Source of the DNA: Mediterraneibacter glycyrrhizinilyticus | GTDB lineage: Bacteria; Bacillota; Clostridia; Lachnospirales; Lachnospiraceae | Length of the DNA: 64,000 bases | NCBI RefSeq assembly: GCF_015560805.1 | Contig: NZ_JADMSO010000001.1 | Coordinates: 62,001-126,000 of the forward strand | Reading direction: 5' to 3' | Shown here: positions 25,807-34,248 of the stretch, piece by piece | How the letters are laid out: the number at the start of each line of letters is the position of its first letter | Numbering within the stretch: the first letter of the stretch is position 1 | Notes under the pieces: model-generated | What the model was told of the DNA's origin: nothing | Databases searched by the model: none | What the model saw: only the letters and a program-made list of their open reading frames with translations | Program-made: the position numbers and the translations under genes

Positions 25807-27732
25807 ATGAGATTAACAGAAGCAATCACGATCCGAAATACGACATTTAAAAACCGTGTGATGTTCCCGCCGCTGACAACCGGCTACGAGGACAGAAACG
25901 GAACGATCACCGAGCAGGATATCGCATTCTATACAAGACTGGCAGAGGGCGGCGCCGGTTATATTGTGATCGGAGACGTGGCGCCGATCCAGAACTTCAC
26001 CCCGACCCCGCGTTTGTTTGACGATGCGCAGATCGAGTCTTTCCGCAAGCTGGCGGACAGTGTGCACGTATATGGCGCAAAACTCGGAATCCAGATCTTC
26101 CATCCGGAATATGACTGCGAGACGATGATGCGTCTGTTCGCAGAGGGAAAGATGGACGAAGTCCGGACAAAGCTGCACCACGATATGATGCACTTTGTGG
26201 ATGAAGTCAGCGAGGAAATGCTGCTTTCGATCATCGATAAAATGTGCGCATGTGCGGTGCGGGCAGAAAAAGCCGGCGTAGATGTGATCCAGATCCACGG
26301 CGACCGTCTCGTCGGAGCGCTGTGCAGTACGAAAATGAACCACCGTACCGATAAATTCGGCGGAAGCCTTGAGAACCGGACACGGTTTGCGCTTCTGCTC
26401 GTGGAAGCGCTCAGAAAAGCCGTGCCGGATATGATCATCGATTATAAATTCTCCGTTGTGACTCCTGAGAGAGGAAAAGGCGGGATCGATGAGGCGGACG
26501 CACCGGAATTTGCGAAAATGCTGGAGGCGGCAGGCGTAGATATGCTTCATGTGGCACAGGCAAACCATACCGGAAACATGGCGGATACGATCCCGCCGAT
26601 GGGCGTACAGCCGTATGGATTCTTTGCGGATATTTCCGGAAAAGTAAAAGAAGCGGTTTCGATTCCGGTCAGCACAGTCGGACGGATCATTTCTCCGGCA
26701 ATGGCAGAGCAGATCCTTGCATCAGGAAAAGCGGATATGGTCGGAATCGGACGTGGGCTTCTGGCAGATCCGGACTGGACGAACAAAGCGGCGGCAGGAA
26801 AAAGCTGTGACATCCGCGAATGTATTTCCTGTAACAAGGGATGTACCGATAAAATCCAGCACCGTGAATTTTTGTCCTGTATCCTGAATGCGGAAAACGG
26901 ATATGAGGGAACAAGAAAGATCACTCCTGCAGAGTCACCGAAGCATATCGTGATCGTAGGAGGTGGCGTTGCCGGAATGGAAGCGGCGCGTGTCGCTGTG
27001 AAAAAGGGTCATAAAGTTACCTTGTTTGAGCAGAAGACAAGCCTTGGCGGTCAGCTGGAGATCGCAAGCGTACCGCCGCGCAAAGAAGAGATGCGCCGGT
27101 TTACAAACTACCTGTCCCATTGTATGAAACAGGAGGGGATCACCCTGCGTCTCGGCGAAGCTGCGACGCCGGAAAAAATCCTGGATCTGAAACCGGATCA
27201 TGTGATCGTGGCGGCAGGTGCAAATAGCGCCCGTTTCCCGATCAACGGAATGGATCGTGCCTGCGTATGCGATGCATGGGATGTGCTGAGCGGCAAGACG
27301 GAAGTATACGGAAGAACCGCGGTGATCGGCGGCGGAATGGTAGGATGCGAGACCGCAGAATATTTGGCGGAACGCGGATGCAGCGTATCGGTGATCGAGA
27401 TGCTCGATAAGATCGCGGCAGGCGAAAGCGAGACGATCCTCCCGACTTTGAAAGAGAATTATGAACGGTTCGGCGTGAAAGAATATCCATCTCATAAAGT
27501 AGAAAAAATTCAGGAAAGCTCTGTGATCTGCAAGAACAAAGAGGATGAAAAAGTTGTCATCGACTGCGATTTCGTTGTTCTTGCGATGGGTGCGAGACCG
27601 GTTGCATTTGACACCGCATTTTTGGATGAAGCGGGAATCCCGTTTGCGAAAATCGGAGACTGCGGCGAGCGTGCGTCAGACATTTCCAACGCGGTAAGAA
27701 CCGCATATGATACGGTAAATGCGATCCGGTAA
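25807..27732 (+). CDS. bilR: Old-Yellow-Enzyme/dienoyl-CoA-reductase-type flavoprotein with HGDR motif, probable bilirubin reductase
   Basis: 641-residue three-part enzyme: FMN barrel (1-330), [4Fe-4S] site C339/C342/C346/C358 and an FAD/NAD(P)-binding part (IVGGGVAGMEAARVAV near 380, AVIGGGMVGCETAEYL later). It shares the layout of 2,4-dienoyl-CoA reductase and bile-acid BaiCD/BaiH enzymes. In place of the usual HGAHGY catalytic motif it has HGDR, with D166 and R167. From memory, those two residues mark the gut bilirubin reductase BilR, which makes urobilinogen. ATG 25807 follows AGAAAGGATTT. Last gene of the operon. The family call is certain; the substrate call rests on the motif and could instead be another unsaturated compound. 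Confidence 0.75.
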   Translation: MRLTEAITIRNTTFKNRVMFPPLTTGYEDRNGTITEQDIAFYTRLAEGGAGYIVIGDVAPIQNFTPTPRLFDDAQIESFRKLADSVHVYGAKLGIQIFHPEYDCETMMRLFAEGKMDEVRTKLHHDMMHFVDEVSEEMLLSIIDKMCACAVRAEKAGVDVIQIHGDRLVGALCSTKMNHRTDKFGGSLENRTRFALLLVEALRKAVPDMIIDYKFSVVTPERGKGGIDEADAPEFAKMLEAAGVDMLHVAQANHTGNMADTIPPMGVQPYGFFADISGKVKEAVSIPVSTVGRIISPAMAEQILASGKADMVGIGRGLLADPDWTNKAAAGKSCDIRECISCNKGCTDKIQHREFLSCILNAENGYEGTRKITPAESPKHIVIVGGGVAGMEAARVAVKKGHKVTLFEQKTSLGGQLEIASVPPRKEEMRRFTNYLSHCMKQEGITLRLGEAATPEKILDLKPDHVIVAAGANSARFPINGMDRACVCDAWDVLSGKTEVYGRTAVIGGGMVGCETAEYLAERGCSVSVIEMLDKIAAGESETILPTLKENYERFGVKEYPSHKVEKIQESSVICKNKEDEKVVIDCDFVVLAMGARPVAFDTAFLDEAGIPFAKIGDCGERASDISNAVRTAYDTVNAIR

Positions 27733-27772
27733 ATGTCGTCTGGCAAGCGGATCGGAAAAGAATTGATATAGA

Positions 27773-27825
27773 AAAAGCTCATAAGTCATGACTGTGTAAG
27801 CAGATCTTGATTTGTGAGCTTTTTT
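27773..27825 (+). terminator. terminator after the bilR-like gene
   Basis: AAAAGCTCA (27773-27781) and TGAGCTTTT (27813-27821) enclose a longer imperfect stem, ending in a T-run. It closes the transporter-hydrolase-reductase operon. Confidence 0.7.
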
Positions 27826-27844
27826 CGCGTTTATATATAGGAAT

Positions 27845-27900
27845 AAAAAAATCCGAGAGGAAATCCCGTGAAAATATGTGGGCTCCTTTCGGATTCTGAT
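27845..27900 (-). terminator. terminator of the SRP RNA
   Basis: Read on the minus strand, ATCCGAAAGGAGCCC and GGGATTTCCTCTCGGAT form a stem followed by seven T (27846-27852 on the plus strand as A). It lies just behind the 3' end of the SRP RNA. Confidence 0.7.
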
Positions 27901-27910
27901 CGTCTTTTTT

Positions 27911-28175
27911 CGTGCATTGCGCTTCGAATGTATCTCCACAAACGTTACCTTGACAGCCAACTCGACCCAGGCACCCTCACAACACCCGGGAGGTTCTGCT
28001 TAGTGCTGCTTCGTTCCCGACCTGACACGGTTCACAGATTCCCGTCGCATGAGACCCAGATTTTCAACGTCACTTATCAAGGGCAGCTTTGCAGATCAAC
28101 ACCCTCGGCGCAATATCACCCCTGCTATAGCGGATTGCAGGTACAAGGTACCGCTAGCACCCCGGCTGCACGAGC
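27911..28175 (-). ncRNA. ffs: signal recognition particle RNA, large (Bacillus) type
   Basis: About 265 nt. On the minus strand it shows the SRP helix-8 tip GTGTCAGGTCGGGAACGAAGCAGCAC (positions near 28005-28035) and the Alu-domain start GGTGCTAGCGGTACCTTGTACCTGCAATCCGCTATAGCAGGGG typical of long Gram-positive scRNA (given here only as landmarks). The two ends pair (TCGTGCA with TGCACGA). A consensus promoter lies at the right distance upstream. It works with Ffh in membrane protein targeting. Confidence 0.93.
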
Positions 28176-28179
28176 TTTA

Positions 28180-28208
28180 ATTTTACAATGTTTTTTGCAA
28201 AAAGTCAA
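28180..28208 (-). promoter_or_regulatory. promoter of the SRP RNA
   Basis: Minus strand TTGACT (28208-28203), 17 bases, TAAAAT (28185-28180); transcription would begin about 6 bases later at the SRP RNA 5' end. Confidence 0.8.
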
Positions 28209-28258
28209 TGGATTGGCAGGAAGTCTTGATTTTTTATCGGCAATGCGGCTTTCGGCGG

Positions 28259-28287
28259 TTGTGTAATATCGAGAAATTGTCTATAAT
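28259..28287 (+). promoter_or_regulatory. promoter before the B12/radical SAM gene
   Basis: TTGTGT (28259-28264), 17 bases, TATAAT (28282-28287), about 60 bases before the start codon. Confidence 0.6.
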
Positions 28288-28347
28288 GGTAGGAGTTTAT
28301 GATGAAAACAGTGACGTAAAACAGTGATGTAAAATGGGAGGCGGACG

Positions 28348-30207
28348 ATGAACGTATTGCTGGCGGCGATCAACGCGAAATATATCCATTCCAATCTGGC
28401 TGTGTACAGCTTAAAGGCGTATGCGGAGGAAAAATGGGATTCCGAGGCAGGACAAAAGGAAATACAGGAAGATACAAAGCCGATCATTGCGATCGCGGAA
28501 TATACGATCAATCAGACCGTAGATCAGATTCTGATGGATCTGTACCGCAGAAAGCCGGATATGCTCTGCTTTTCCTGTTATCTCTGGAATATCGAATATG
28601 TAGAACATTTACTGCGGGAGATCCCGAAGATCCTGCCGAAGACGGAAATCTGGCTCGGCGGACCGGAAGTTTCGTGGAATGCCAAAGAGGTGCTTCTGCG
28701 ATTCCCACAGGTGCGCGGCGTGATGCGCGGTGAGGGTGAGGAGACATTTTATCAGCTTTTGCGGGCGCGGAATGAAGATCTGTATAAGATCGACGGGATC
28801 ACGTTCCGGAACAAAGAGGTCTGGAACAATGAAGCACGGAACAATGACACCCGGAACGATGATGACAGGGAGCAGGAGACGATTCTGGCGACGGATGAGA
28901 GAAAACCGATGGATTTAAGCAAAATTCCGTTCGTCTACAAGGATATGGATCCGTTTGAGCATAAGATCATCTATTATGAATCCAGCCGGGGATGCCCGTT
29001 TTCCTGCAGTTACTGTCTCTCTTCGATCGACAAATGTCTGCGGTTCCGTGATTCGGAGCTTGTGAAGCGGGAATTGCAGTTTTTTATTGACAGAAAAGTA
29101 CCGCAGGTGAAGTTTGTGGACCGGACGTTCAACTGCCGCCACGATCATGCGATGACGATCTGGAAATATCTCGCGGAACATGACAACGGAACGACGAATT
29201 TTCATTTTGAGGTGGCGGCGGATCTTCTCAATGAAGAAGAGATCCGTCTGATCCGCTCTATGCGCCCGGGACTGATCCAGCTCGAGATCGGCGTGCAGTC
29301 GACGAATGAACGGACGATCAAGGAAATCCGGAGAACGATGAAATTTTCCGAAGTTGCACGGATTGTAAGCGAAGTCCGCTCCGGCGGAAATATCCATCAG
29401 CATCTGGATCTGATCGCAGGGCTTCCGTATGAAGATATGGAGAGTTTTCACCGTTCGTTTAACGATGTGTATGCATTGCGTCCGCAGCAGCTCCAGCTTG
29501 GATTCCTGAAAGTGCTGAAAGGCTCTTATATGGAAGAAAAGGCAGTGGAGTATCAGCTCGTATTTCAGGAACGCCCGCCATTTGAAGTCTTGTCTACGAA
29601 ATGGCTTTCATATGAGGATGTGATCCGGCTAAAAGGCATCGAGGAGATGGTGGAAGTCCATTACAACAGTGGGCAGTTTGTGCATACGATGGAACGGCTG
29701 GAACCGATATTCGGCGACGCGTTTTCGATGTATGATGCGCTCCGGGCATATTATGAAGCGCACGGACTGGATCAGGTCAATCACAGCCGGATCGGTCGAT
29801 ATGAGATTTTGTGGGCATTTCTTACGGAATATCTTGAAAAGTATCTTAGAGAATCTAAGAAATCTTCTTTGGAATCGTTTGGGGAATCGCTCGTGGGATC
29901 GGCAGACGGTTGGCAGGAGGAATTTCGGGAGGCGCTCACTTATGATCTGTATCTGCGGGAAAATGTAAAGAACCGTCCGGCATTTGCAGGGGAAGAGACC
30001 GTGGAAAAACGGATCGCCGCGGCATTTTATGAACGGGAAGAGAGCGAACATCAATATCTGAAGAGCGGATACGAGGGAAGAGACAGGCGGCAGATGCGGA
30101 AGATGACACATTTGGAGAGAATCGGCGGAAAGCTGCTGCTGTTTGATTATCAGAACAGGGACGCGCTCTGTAATCAGGCGAGAGTGACCGCAGTGGAGGG
30201 ATTATGA
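28348..30207 (+). CDS. B12-binding-domain radical SAM protein (DUF4080 type)
   Basis: 619 residues. The first 140 resemble a cobalamin-binding Rossmann domain (MLCFSCYLWNIEYVEHLL, IWLGGPEVSW, GVMRGEGEETF); then the radical SAM domain with C216, C220 and C223 in GCPFSCSYCLSS; then a C-terminal all-helical DUF4080 part. An Asn/Asp-rich insert (NNEARNNDTRNDDDREQE, about residues 163-180) separates the first two domains. Substrate unknown; relatives modify RNA, lipids or small molecules. GGGAGGCGG precedes ATG 28348. It overlaps nth by 4 bases. Confidence 0.88.
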   Translation: MNVLLAAINAKYIHSNLAVYSLKAYAEEKWDSEAGQKEIQEDTKPIIAIAEYTINQTVDQILMDLYRRKPDMLCFSCYLWNIEYVEHLLREIPKILPKTEIWLGGPEVSWNAKEVLLRFPQVRGVMRGEGEETFYQLLRARNEDLYKIDGITFRNKEVWNNEARNNDTRNDDDREQETILATDERKPMDLSKIPFVYKDMDPFEHKIIYYESSRGCPFSCSYCLSSIDKCLRFRDSELVKRELQFFIDRKVPQVKFVDRTFNCRHDHAMTIWKYLAEHDNGTTNFHFEVAADLLNEEEIRLIRSMRPGLIQLEIGVQSTNERTIKEIRRTMKFSEVARIVSEVRSGGNIHQHLDLIAGLPYEDMESFHRSFNDVYALRPQQLQLGFLKVLKGSYMEEKAVEYQLVFQERPPFEVLSTKWLSYEDVIRLKGIEEMVEVHYNSGQFVHTMERLEPIFGDAFSMYDALRAYYEAHGLDQVNHSRIGRYEILWAFLTEYLEKYLRESKKSSLESFGESLVGSADGWQEEFREALTYDLYLRENVKNRPAFAGEETVEKRIAAAFYEREESEHQYLKSGYEGRDRRQMRKMTHLERIGGKLLLFDYQNRDALCNQARVTAVEGL

Positions 30208-30839
30208 AAAAAAGGACGAAAGAAATTCTTGATATATTAGACGCGCAGTACGGGACGGAATATGTATGTTATCTCAATTACGAGACTCCGTGGCAGCTTT
30301 TGATCGCGACAATGCTGAGCGCGCAGTGCACCGACGCCAGAGTGAACATCGTGACAAAAGATCTGTTTCGGAAATATCAAACGGTCGATGCATTTGCGGA
30401 CGCAGATTTGCGGGAACTGGAACAGGACATTAAGCCCACCGGTTTCTACCATAATAAAGCGAAAAATATCATTTCCTGTATGCGGGATGTGCGGGACAGA
30501 TTCGGCGGCGAAGTTCCGCGCAGTCTGGAAGATCTGACAAGTCTTGCGGGAGTCGGACGGAAGACCGCAAATGTGATCCGCGGCAATATTTACCATGATG
30601 CGAGCGTGGTGGTGGATACACATGTTAAACGGATTTCCAACCGGCTGGGTCTGACGAAGAATCAGGATCCGGAGAAGATCGAGCAGGATCTGATGAAAGA
30701 ACTGCCGAAAGATCACTGGATCCTGTATAATATCCAGATCATTACGTTTGGGCGGAGCATTTGTACGGCACGAAGCCCGAAATGTGAAGAATGTTTTCTG
30801 CGTGCATATTGCAAAACAATTTCAAAAAGTATAAAATAA
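30204..30839 (+). CDS. nth: endonuclease III
   Basis: 211-residue DNA glycosylase/AP lyase for oxidised pyrimidines. Helix-hairpin-helix LAGVGRKTANVIRG contains the catalytic lysine (in GRKTAN), the aspartate follows in VVDTHVKRISNRLG, and the C-terminal [4Fe-4S] loop is CX6CX2CX5C (CTARSPKCEECFLRAYC). Complete. ATGA overlap with the upstream radical SAM gene implies coupled translation. Confidence 0.96.
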   Translation: MKKRTKEILDILDAQYGTEYVCYLNYETPWQLLIATMLSAQCTDARVNIVTKDLFRKYQTVDAFADADLRELEQDIKPTGFYHNKAKNIISCMRDVRDRFGGEVPRSLEDLTSLAGVGRKTANVIRGNIYHDASVVVDTHVKRISNRLGLTKNQDPEKIEQDLMKELPKDHWILYNIQIITFGRSICTARSPKCEECFLRAYCKTISKSIK

Positions 30840-30883
30840 TTACCAAATTTTAATTTGTATCGAATAGATGGAGGCAATTCGTG

Positions 30884-30982
30884 ATGTATAATAAGAAATT
30901 TCGCAAACTGGTATCGATCATCGTGCTTGTCGTGATATTGGCGATGGTATTGACAATGGTGATCCCGTATCTGATGGGTTAG
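30884..30982 (+). CDS. 32-residue single-helix membrane peptide
   Basis: ATG 30884 behind GGAGGCAATTC encodes MYNKKFRKL followed by one hydrophobic helix (VSIIVLVVILAMVLTMVIPYL) and a stop at 30980. Small positively charged single-pass peptides of this sort are common in Firmicutes. It lies 28 bases before the VanW gene. Good ribosome site and clean composition favour a real gene, but no family is recognised. Confidence 0.5.
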   Translation: MYNKKFRKLVSIIVLVVILAMVLTMVIPYLMG

Positions 30983-31009
30983 ACGCTGCGGAGAGGTTTG
31001 AACAAAAAC

Positions 31010-32662
31010 ATGACAGGAACGAAAAAGAGACGGAGAAGAGGGCGGAGACGGCATCGGCGGAACCGGCGCAGTCTGTATCTGTGTCTGACGGTCGTAGTGA
31101 TCGCGGCGGTCAGCATCGGGGCAGTACAGCTCTTTCTCGGAAATTATGTAAAAAAACAGAATGACGGAACGATCCTGAACGGCGTGAAGATCGGAACGAC
31201 CGACGTATCCGGGATGACGAAAAAAGAAGCGACAAAAGCCGTGGAAAAAACGTTGTCGGGATATGGCGGTGTGAAAGTGACGTTTGAACTGGAATCGGGC
31301 GGGACGTTTGAGGCAACACTGGCGGAAATGGGACTTGATGCGCCGGATCTGAAAGAGACGGTCGCGCAGGCGGCGAAGTATGGATACAGCGGCAATGCAG
31401 TCAGCGCGTATAAGACGTTGAAAAAGGCGGAGAAAGGAAAACTCCGGCATACGATCCCTTTGAAGTATGCGGTTTCGGAGAAAGAGACCGGAGAGATCCT
31501 CGATACCAGAAGCAGCGAGCTTTTGGCACAGCCGCAGAATGCTTATGTGACTCAGCAGGACGGCAGCGTACAAGTCGTGAAAGAAAAGCAGGGAGAGCTT
31601 CCGGATCATGCAAAGACGATCCAGGCGCTCAACAACTGGCTGAATGAGGACTGGAACGGGAAAAACGGAACGATCCGGGCGGCAGTGAAGAAGACAGATC
31701 CTGAGATCACCGAGAAAGATCTGAAAGGCGTGACGGATCTGCTCGGAACGTATACGACATTTTATGGAAGCGACGGAAGCGGACGGGCGCAGAATATTGA
31801 GACCGGGGCTTCTCATATCGGCGGAACACTGCTCGCTCCGGGCGAAGAATTGTCGGCGAATGCGGCGATGGAACCTTATACCTATGAAAACGGCTACGCA
31901 GAGGCGGCGTCCTATGAGAGCAATACCGTTGTGCAGACAATGGGCGGCGGAATCTGTCAGGTTTCGACAACATTGTACAATGCGATCCTGTATGCGGAGT
32001 TGGAAATTGTCGAACGCTATCCACATTCGATGCTGGTCGGCTATGTAGAGCCGTCGATGGATGCCGCGATCGCGGACGACGTGCTGGATCTTGTGTTTAA
32101 AAATAATCAGAAGACGCCGGTTTATATTGAAAGCGTGCTGTCGGGAGGCAATCTGACATTTAATATTTACGGAAAGGAAACCCGGGATCCGGGGCGGACG
32201 CTGGAGTTTGTCAGCGAGACGACGGAAAGCAAAGAGACCGAGGGAAAACGTTTTGTCGCAACAGAAGACTATATTGGCTATATGGGTCTTCAAAGCGCCG
32301 CACATCCGGAGATTTCCGCACAGCTCTGGAAAGTGGTTTACGAGAACGGTGTGGAAGTGAGCCGGGACGTGATCAATTACAGTACCTATGTTGCGGCGCC
32401 GGAGACATACGGTGTTGGAACCGTATCGGACGATCCGGCGGCGACGGAGAAGATGAATCAGGCAATCCTGACGCAGGATGAAGCGCAGATCCAGGCGGCG
32501 ATCCAGGAAATCCTTTATGGAGTTCCGGCGGAGAACACTGCATCGGGAACGGGAACGCCGGATGGAGCATCGGCAGAAGCCGCAGGCGATGCCGCAAATG
32601 CGACAGCGGCAAATGGCGCGGTGCCGGCGGACGGTACGCAGACAGCGCCTGCGGCGCAGTGA
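31010..32662 (+). CDS. VanW-family cell-envelope protein
   Basis: 550-residue membrane-anchored protein. Very basic N-terminus (KKRRRRGRRRHRRNRR), one anchor helix (about 25-45), a peptidoglycan-binding-like domain (PF12229 type) in the middle (ILNGVKIGTTDVSGMTKKEATKAVEK), the VanW domain (ASHIGGTLLAPGEELSANAAM, VQTMGGGICQVSTTLYNAILYAELEIVERYPHS) and a low-complexity Ala/Gly/Thr tail of about 45 residues. The chosen ATG 31010 is 13 bases after GAGAGG; a TTG at 30998 is possible. Role in the cell wall is expected, exact job unknown. Confidence 0.88.
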   Translation: MTGTKKRRRRGRRRHRRNRRSLYLCLTVVVIAAVSIGAVQLFLGNYVKKQNDGTILNGVKIGTTDVSGMTKKEATKAVEKTLSGYGGVKVTFELESGGTFEATLAEMGLDAPDLKETVAQAAKYGYSGNAVSAYKTLKKAEKGKLRHTIPLKYAVSEKETGEILDTRSSELLAQPQNAYVTQQDGSVQVVKEKQGELPDHAKTIQALNNWLNEDWNGKNGTIRAAVKKTDPEITEKDLKGVTDLLGTYTTFYGSDGSGRAQNIETGASHIGGTLLAPGEELSANAAMEPYTYENGYAEAASYESNTVVQTMGGGICQVSTTLYNAILYAELEIVERYPHSMLVGYVEPSMDAAIADDVLDLVFKNNQKTPVYIESVLSGGNLTFNIYGKETRDPGRTLEFVSETTESKETEGKRFVATEDYIGYMGLQSAAHPEISAQLWKVVYENGVEVSRDVINYSTYVAAPETYGVGTVSDDPAATEKMNQAILTQDEAQIQAAIQEILYGVPAENTASGTGTPDGASAEAAGDAANATAANGAVPADGTQTAPAAQ

Positions 32663-32690
32663 GACGGATACAGAATCGACAGGAGAGATT

Positions 32691-33692
32691 ATGAGAATTG
32701 GAAATTTGACACAGACCGTCTGGAAACGTTCTGTGAAGAAGCAGCTTCATAAGAGGAGGGAAGCATTTCTGACGGAACCTTTGAACGGGGAGCGCTGCAG
32801 TGCGATGAAAGTCGATGCACAGACTTCCGTGGTGGTGACGGCAAATGCATCTGCCAACGGGAATACAGCGAAGACAGCGACGTATGCCGCGATCCGCGCG
32901 GTCAACGATCTGGCGTGCCGGGGAGCAGATCCGGCGGGGATCCGGCTGCAGTGTTTTCTGCCGAAATCGATGACGGAGGAACAATTCCGGGATCTGATCG
33001 GCGAAGCGGAAGCATTTTGTGAGGAGCATGATCTGGAACTGATCAATGTGGCAGCGGAGACAAGTCCGGCGGTCCGGCAGATTTTTGTGCAGGCAGGAGC
33101 GGTCGGAATCGGAAAGAACGGTGTGCTTCCACTTGGCGGGGCATCAAAAGGAGACGAGATCGTGCTGTGCGGTTCGGTTGGACTGGAGGGCGCGCTTCGG
33201 ATCTTAGAGGAACAGGAAGCGGAATTGTCGCAGCGATTTGTTCCGGCATTTCTGCGGCAGACAAAGGCGCTGAAACGAGAGCTTTGCCCGCTCACGGCGC
33301 TGAAAGCGGCGGTTCCGCATGTGCGCGCGATGCAGCAGATCGGAAGCGGCGGGATCCTGGCGGCGCTCTGGGAACTGTCCGAGGCGGCAGGAGCAGGATT
33401 TCAGGTTGCGATGGAACAGATGACGATCTGTCAGGAGACGGTGGAGATCTGTGAATATTACCGCTTGAATCCGTATCAGATGACGTCGGCAGGCGCGGTT
33501 CTGATCGTGACGAACGAAGCGCAGCAGCTGTTACATTTGCTGGAAAAGGAGGGCGTGCGAGCCGCCAGGCTTGGGATGATCCACGACGGAAACGCGCGGG
33601 TGATCACAAGCGGAGAAGAGGTACGGTATCTGGATCGTCCGGCGGCAGATGAACTGGCGCGCTGGATGGCAGAACATGTGACGGATCGATAA
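32691..33692 (+). CDS. AIR-synthase/HypE-like protein
   Basis: 333-residue protein with the two-domain PurM fold: N-terminal half with KVDAQTSVVVTANASANG and AAIRAVNDLACRGADPAGIRL (the substrate/ATP face of PurM-like proteins), C-terminal half with QIGSGGILAALWELSEAAGAGFQVAM and MTSAGAVLIVT. HypE, ThiL, SelD and PurM share this fold; the hydrogenase-specific C-terminal Cys of HypE is missing (ends EHVTDR), so a true HypE is unlikely. ATG 32691 has AGGAGAG before it. Operon with VanW upstream and an Lrp regulator downstream. Confidence 0.75.
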   Translation: MRIGNLTQTVWKRSVKKQLHKRREAFLTEPLNGERCSAMKVDAQTSVVVTANASANGNTAKTATYAAIRAVNDLACRGADPAGIRLQCFLPKSMTEEQFRDLIGEAEAFCEEHDLELINVAAETSPAVRQIFVQAGAVGIGKNGVLPLGGASKGDEIVLCGSVGLEGALRILEEQEAELSQRFVPAFLRQTKALKRELCPLTALKAAVPHVRAMQQIGSGGILAALWELSEAAGAGFQVAMEQMTICQETVEICEYYRLNPYQMTSAGAVLIVTNEAQQLLHLLEKEGVRAARLGMIHDGNARVITSGEEVRYLDRPAADELARWMAEHVTDR

Positions 33693-33747
33693 AACGAAAC
33701 GGATGACAGAACTATATAGAAGATTTAGAAAACGGGAGGGAATTAAG

Positions 33748-34248
33748 ATGGATATGCATCAGGAAATGCGGCATGAAATATTGCGTTATCTGGAGAAAAA
33801 CAGTCGGGTGAATTTGCAGGAATTGGCAGTGCTTCTCGGAGTCGACGAGACGTTGGTGGCAAATGAGATCGCAGATATGGAAAAGGAAAAGATCATCTGC
33901 GGATACCACACTCTGATCGACTGGGACAAGACCGGAGAGGAGAAAGTGACTGCGCTGATCGAAGTGCGCGTGACGCCGCAGAGAAATCAGGGATTTGACC
34001 GGATCGCGGAGCGGATCTACAATTATCCGGAAGTGTTTGCGGTGTATCTGATCTCCGGTGGATATGACCTGCTCGTTACATTGGACGGAAAATCACTGAA
34101 AGAAGTATCGCGGTTCGTATCGGAGAAATTGTCGCCGATCGATTCCGTGATCAGTACGGCAACGTATTTCATTTTGAAAAAATACAAAGATCACGGGACG
34201 ATCATGGTTCCGAAAAAAGAATCGGAAAGGATGTTGATGACGCCGTGA
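33748..34248 (+). CDS. Lrp/AsnC-family regulator
   Basis: 166 residues: winged helix (NSRVNLQELAVLLGVDETLVANEIADMEKEKII at about 15-50) and a C-terminal ligand-sensing RAM domain (TALIEVRVTPQ, VFAVYLISGGYDLLVTLDGKSL). ATG 33748 follows GGGAGGGAA. It overlaps the aminotransferase start by one base (TGATG), so the two are coupled; the regulator probably senses an amino acid handled by that enzyme. Confidence 0.92.
   Translation: MDMHQEMRHEILRYLEKNSRVNLQELAVLLGVDETLVANEIADMEKEKIICGYHTLIDWDKTGEEKVTALIEVRVTPQRNQGFDRIAERIYNYPEVFAVYLISGGYDLLVTLDGKSLKEVSRFVSEKLSPIDSVISTATYFILKKYKDHGTIMVPKKESERMLMTP

Noticed and set aside
27868-28266. Plus-strand open frame of 132 codons
   Set aside because: Lies across the SRP RNA and its terminator; no ribosome site.
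30713-32305. Long minus-strand open frame (530 codons) opposite the VanW gene
   Set aside because: Antisense shadow of a GC-biased gene; Arg/His-rich, no motif, no ribosome site.
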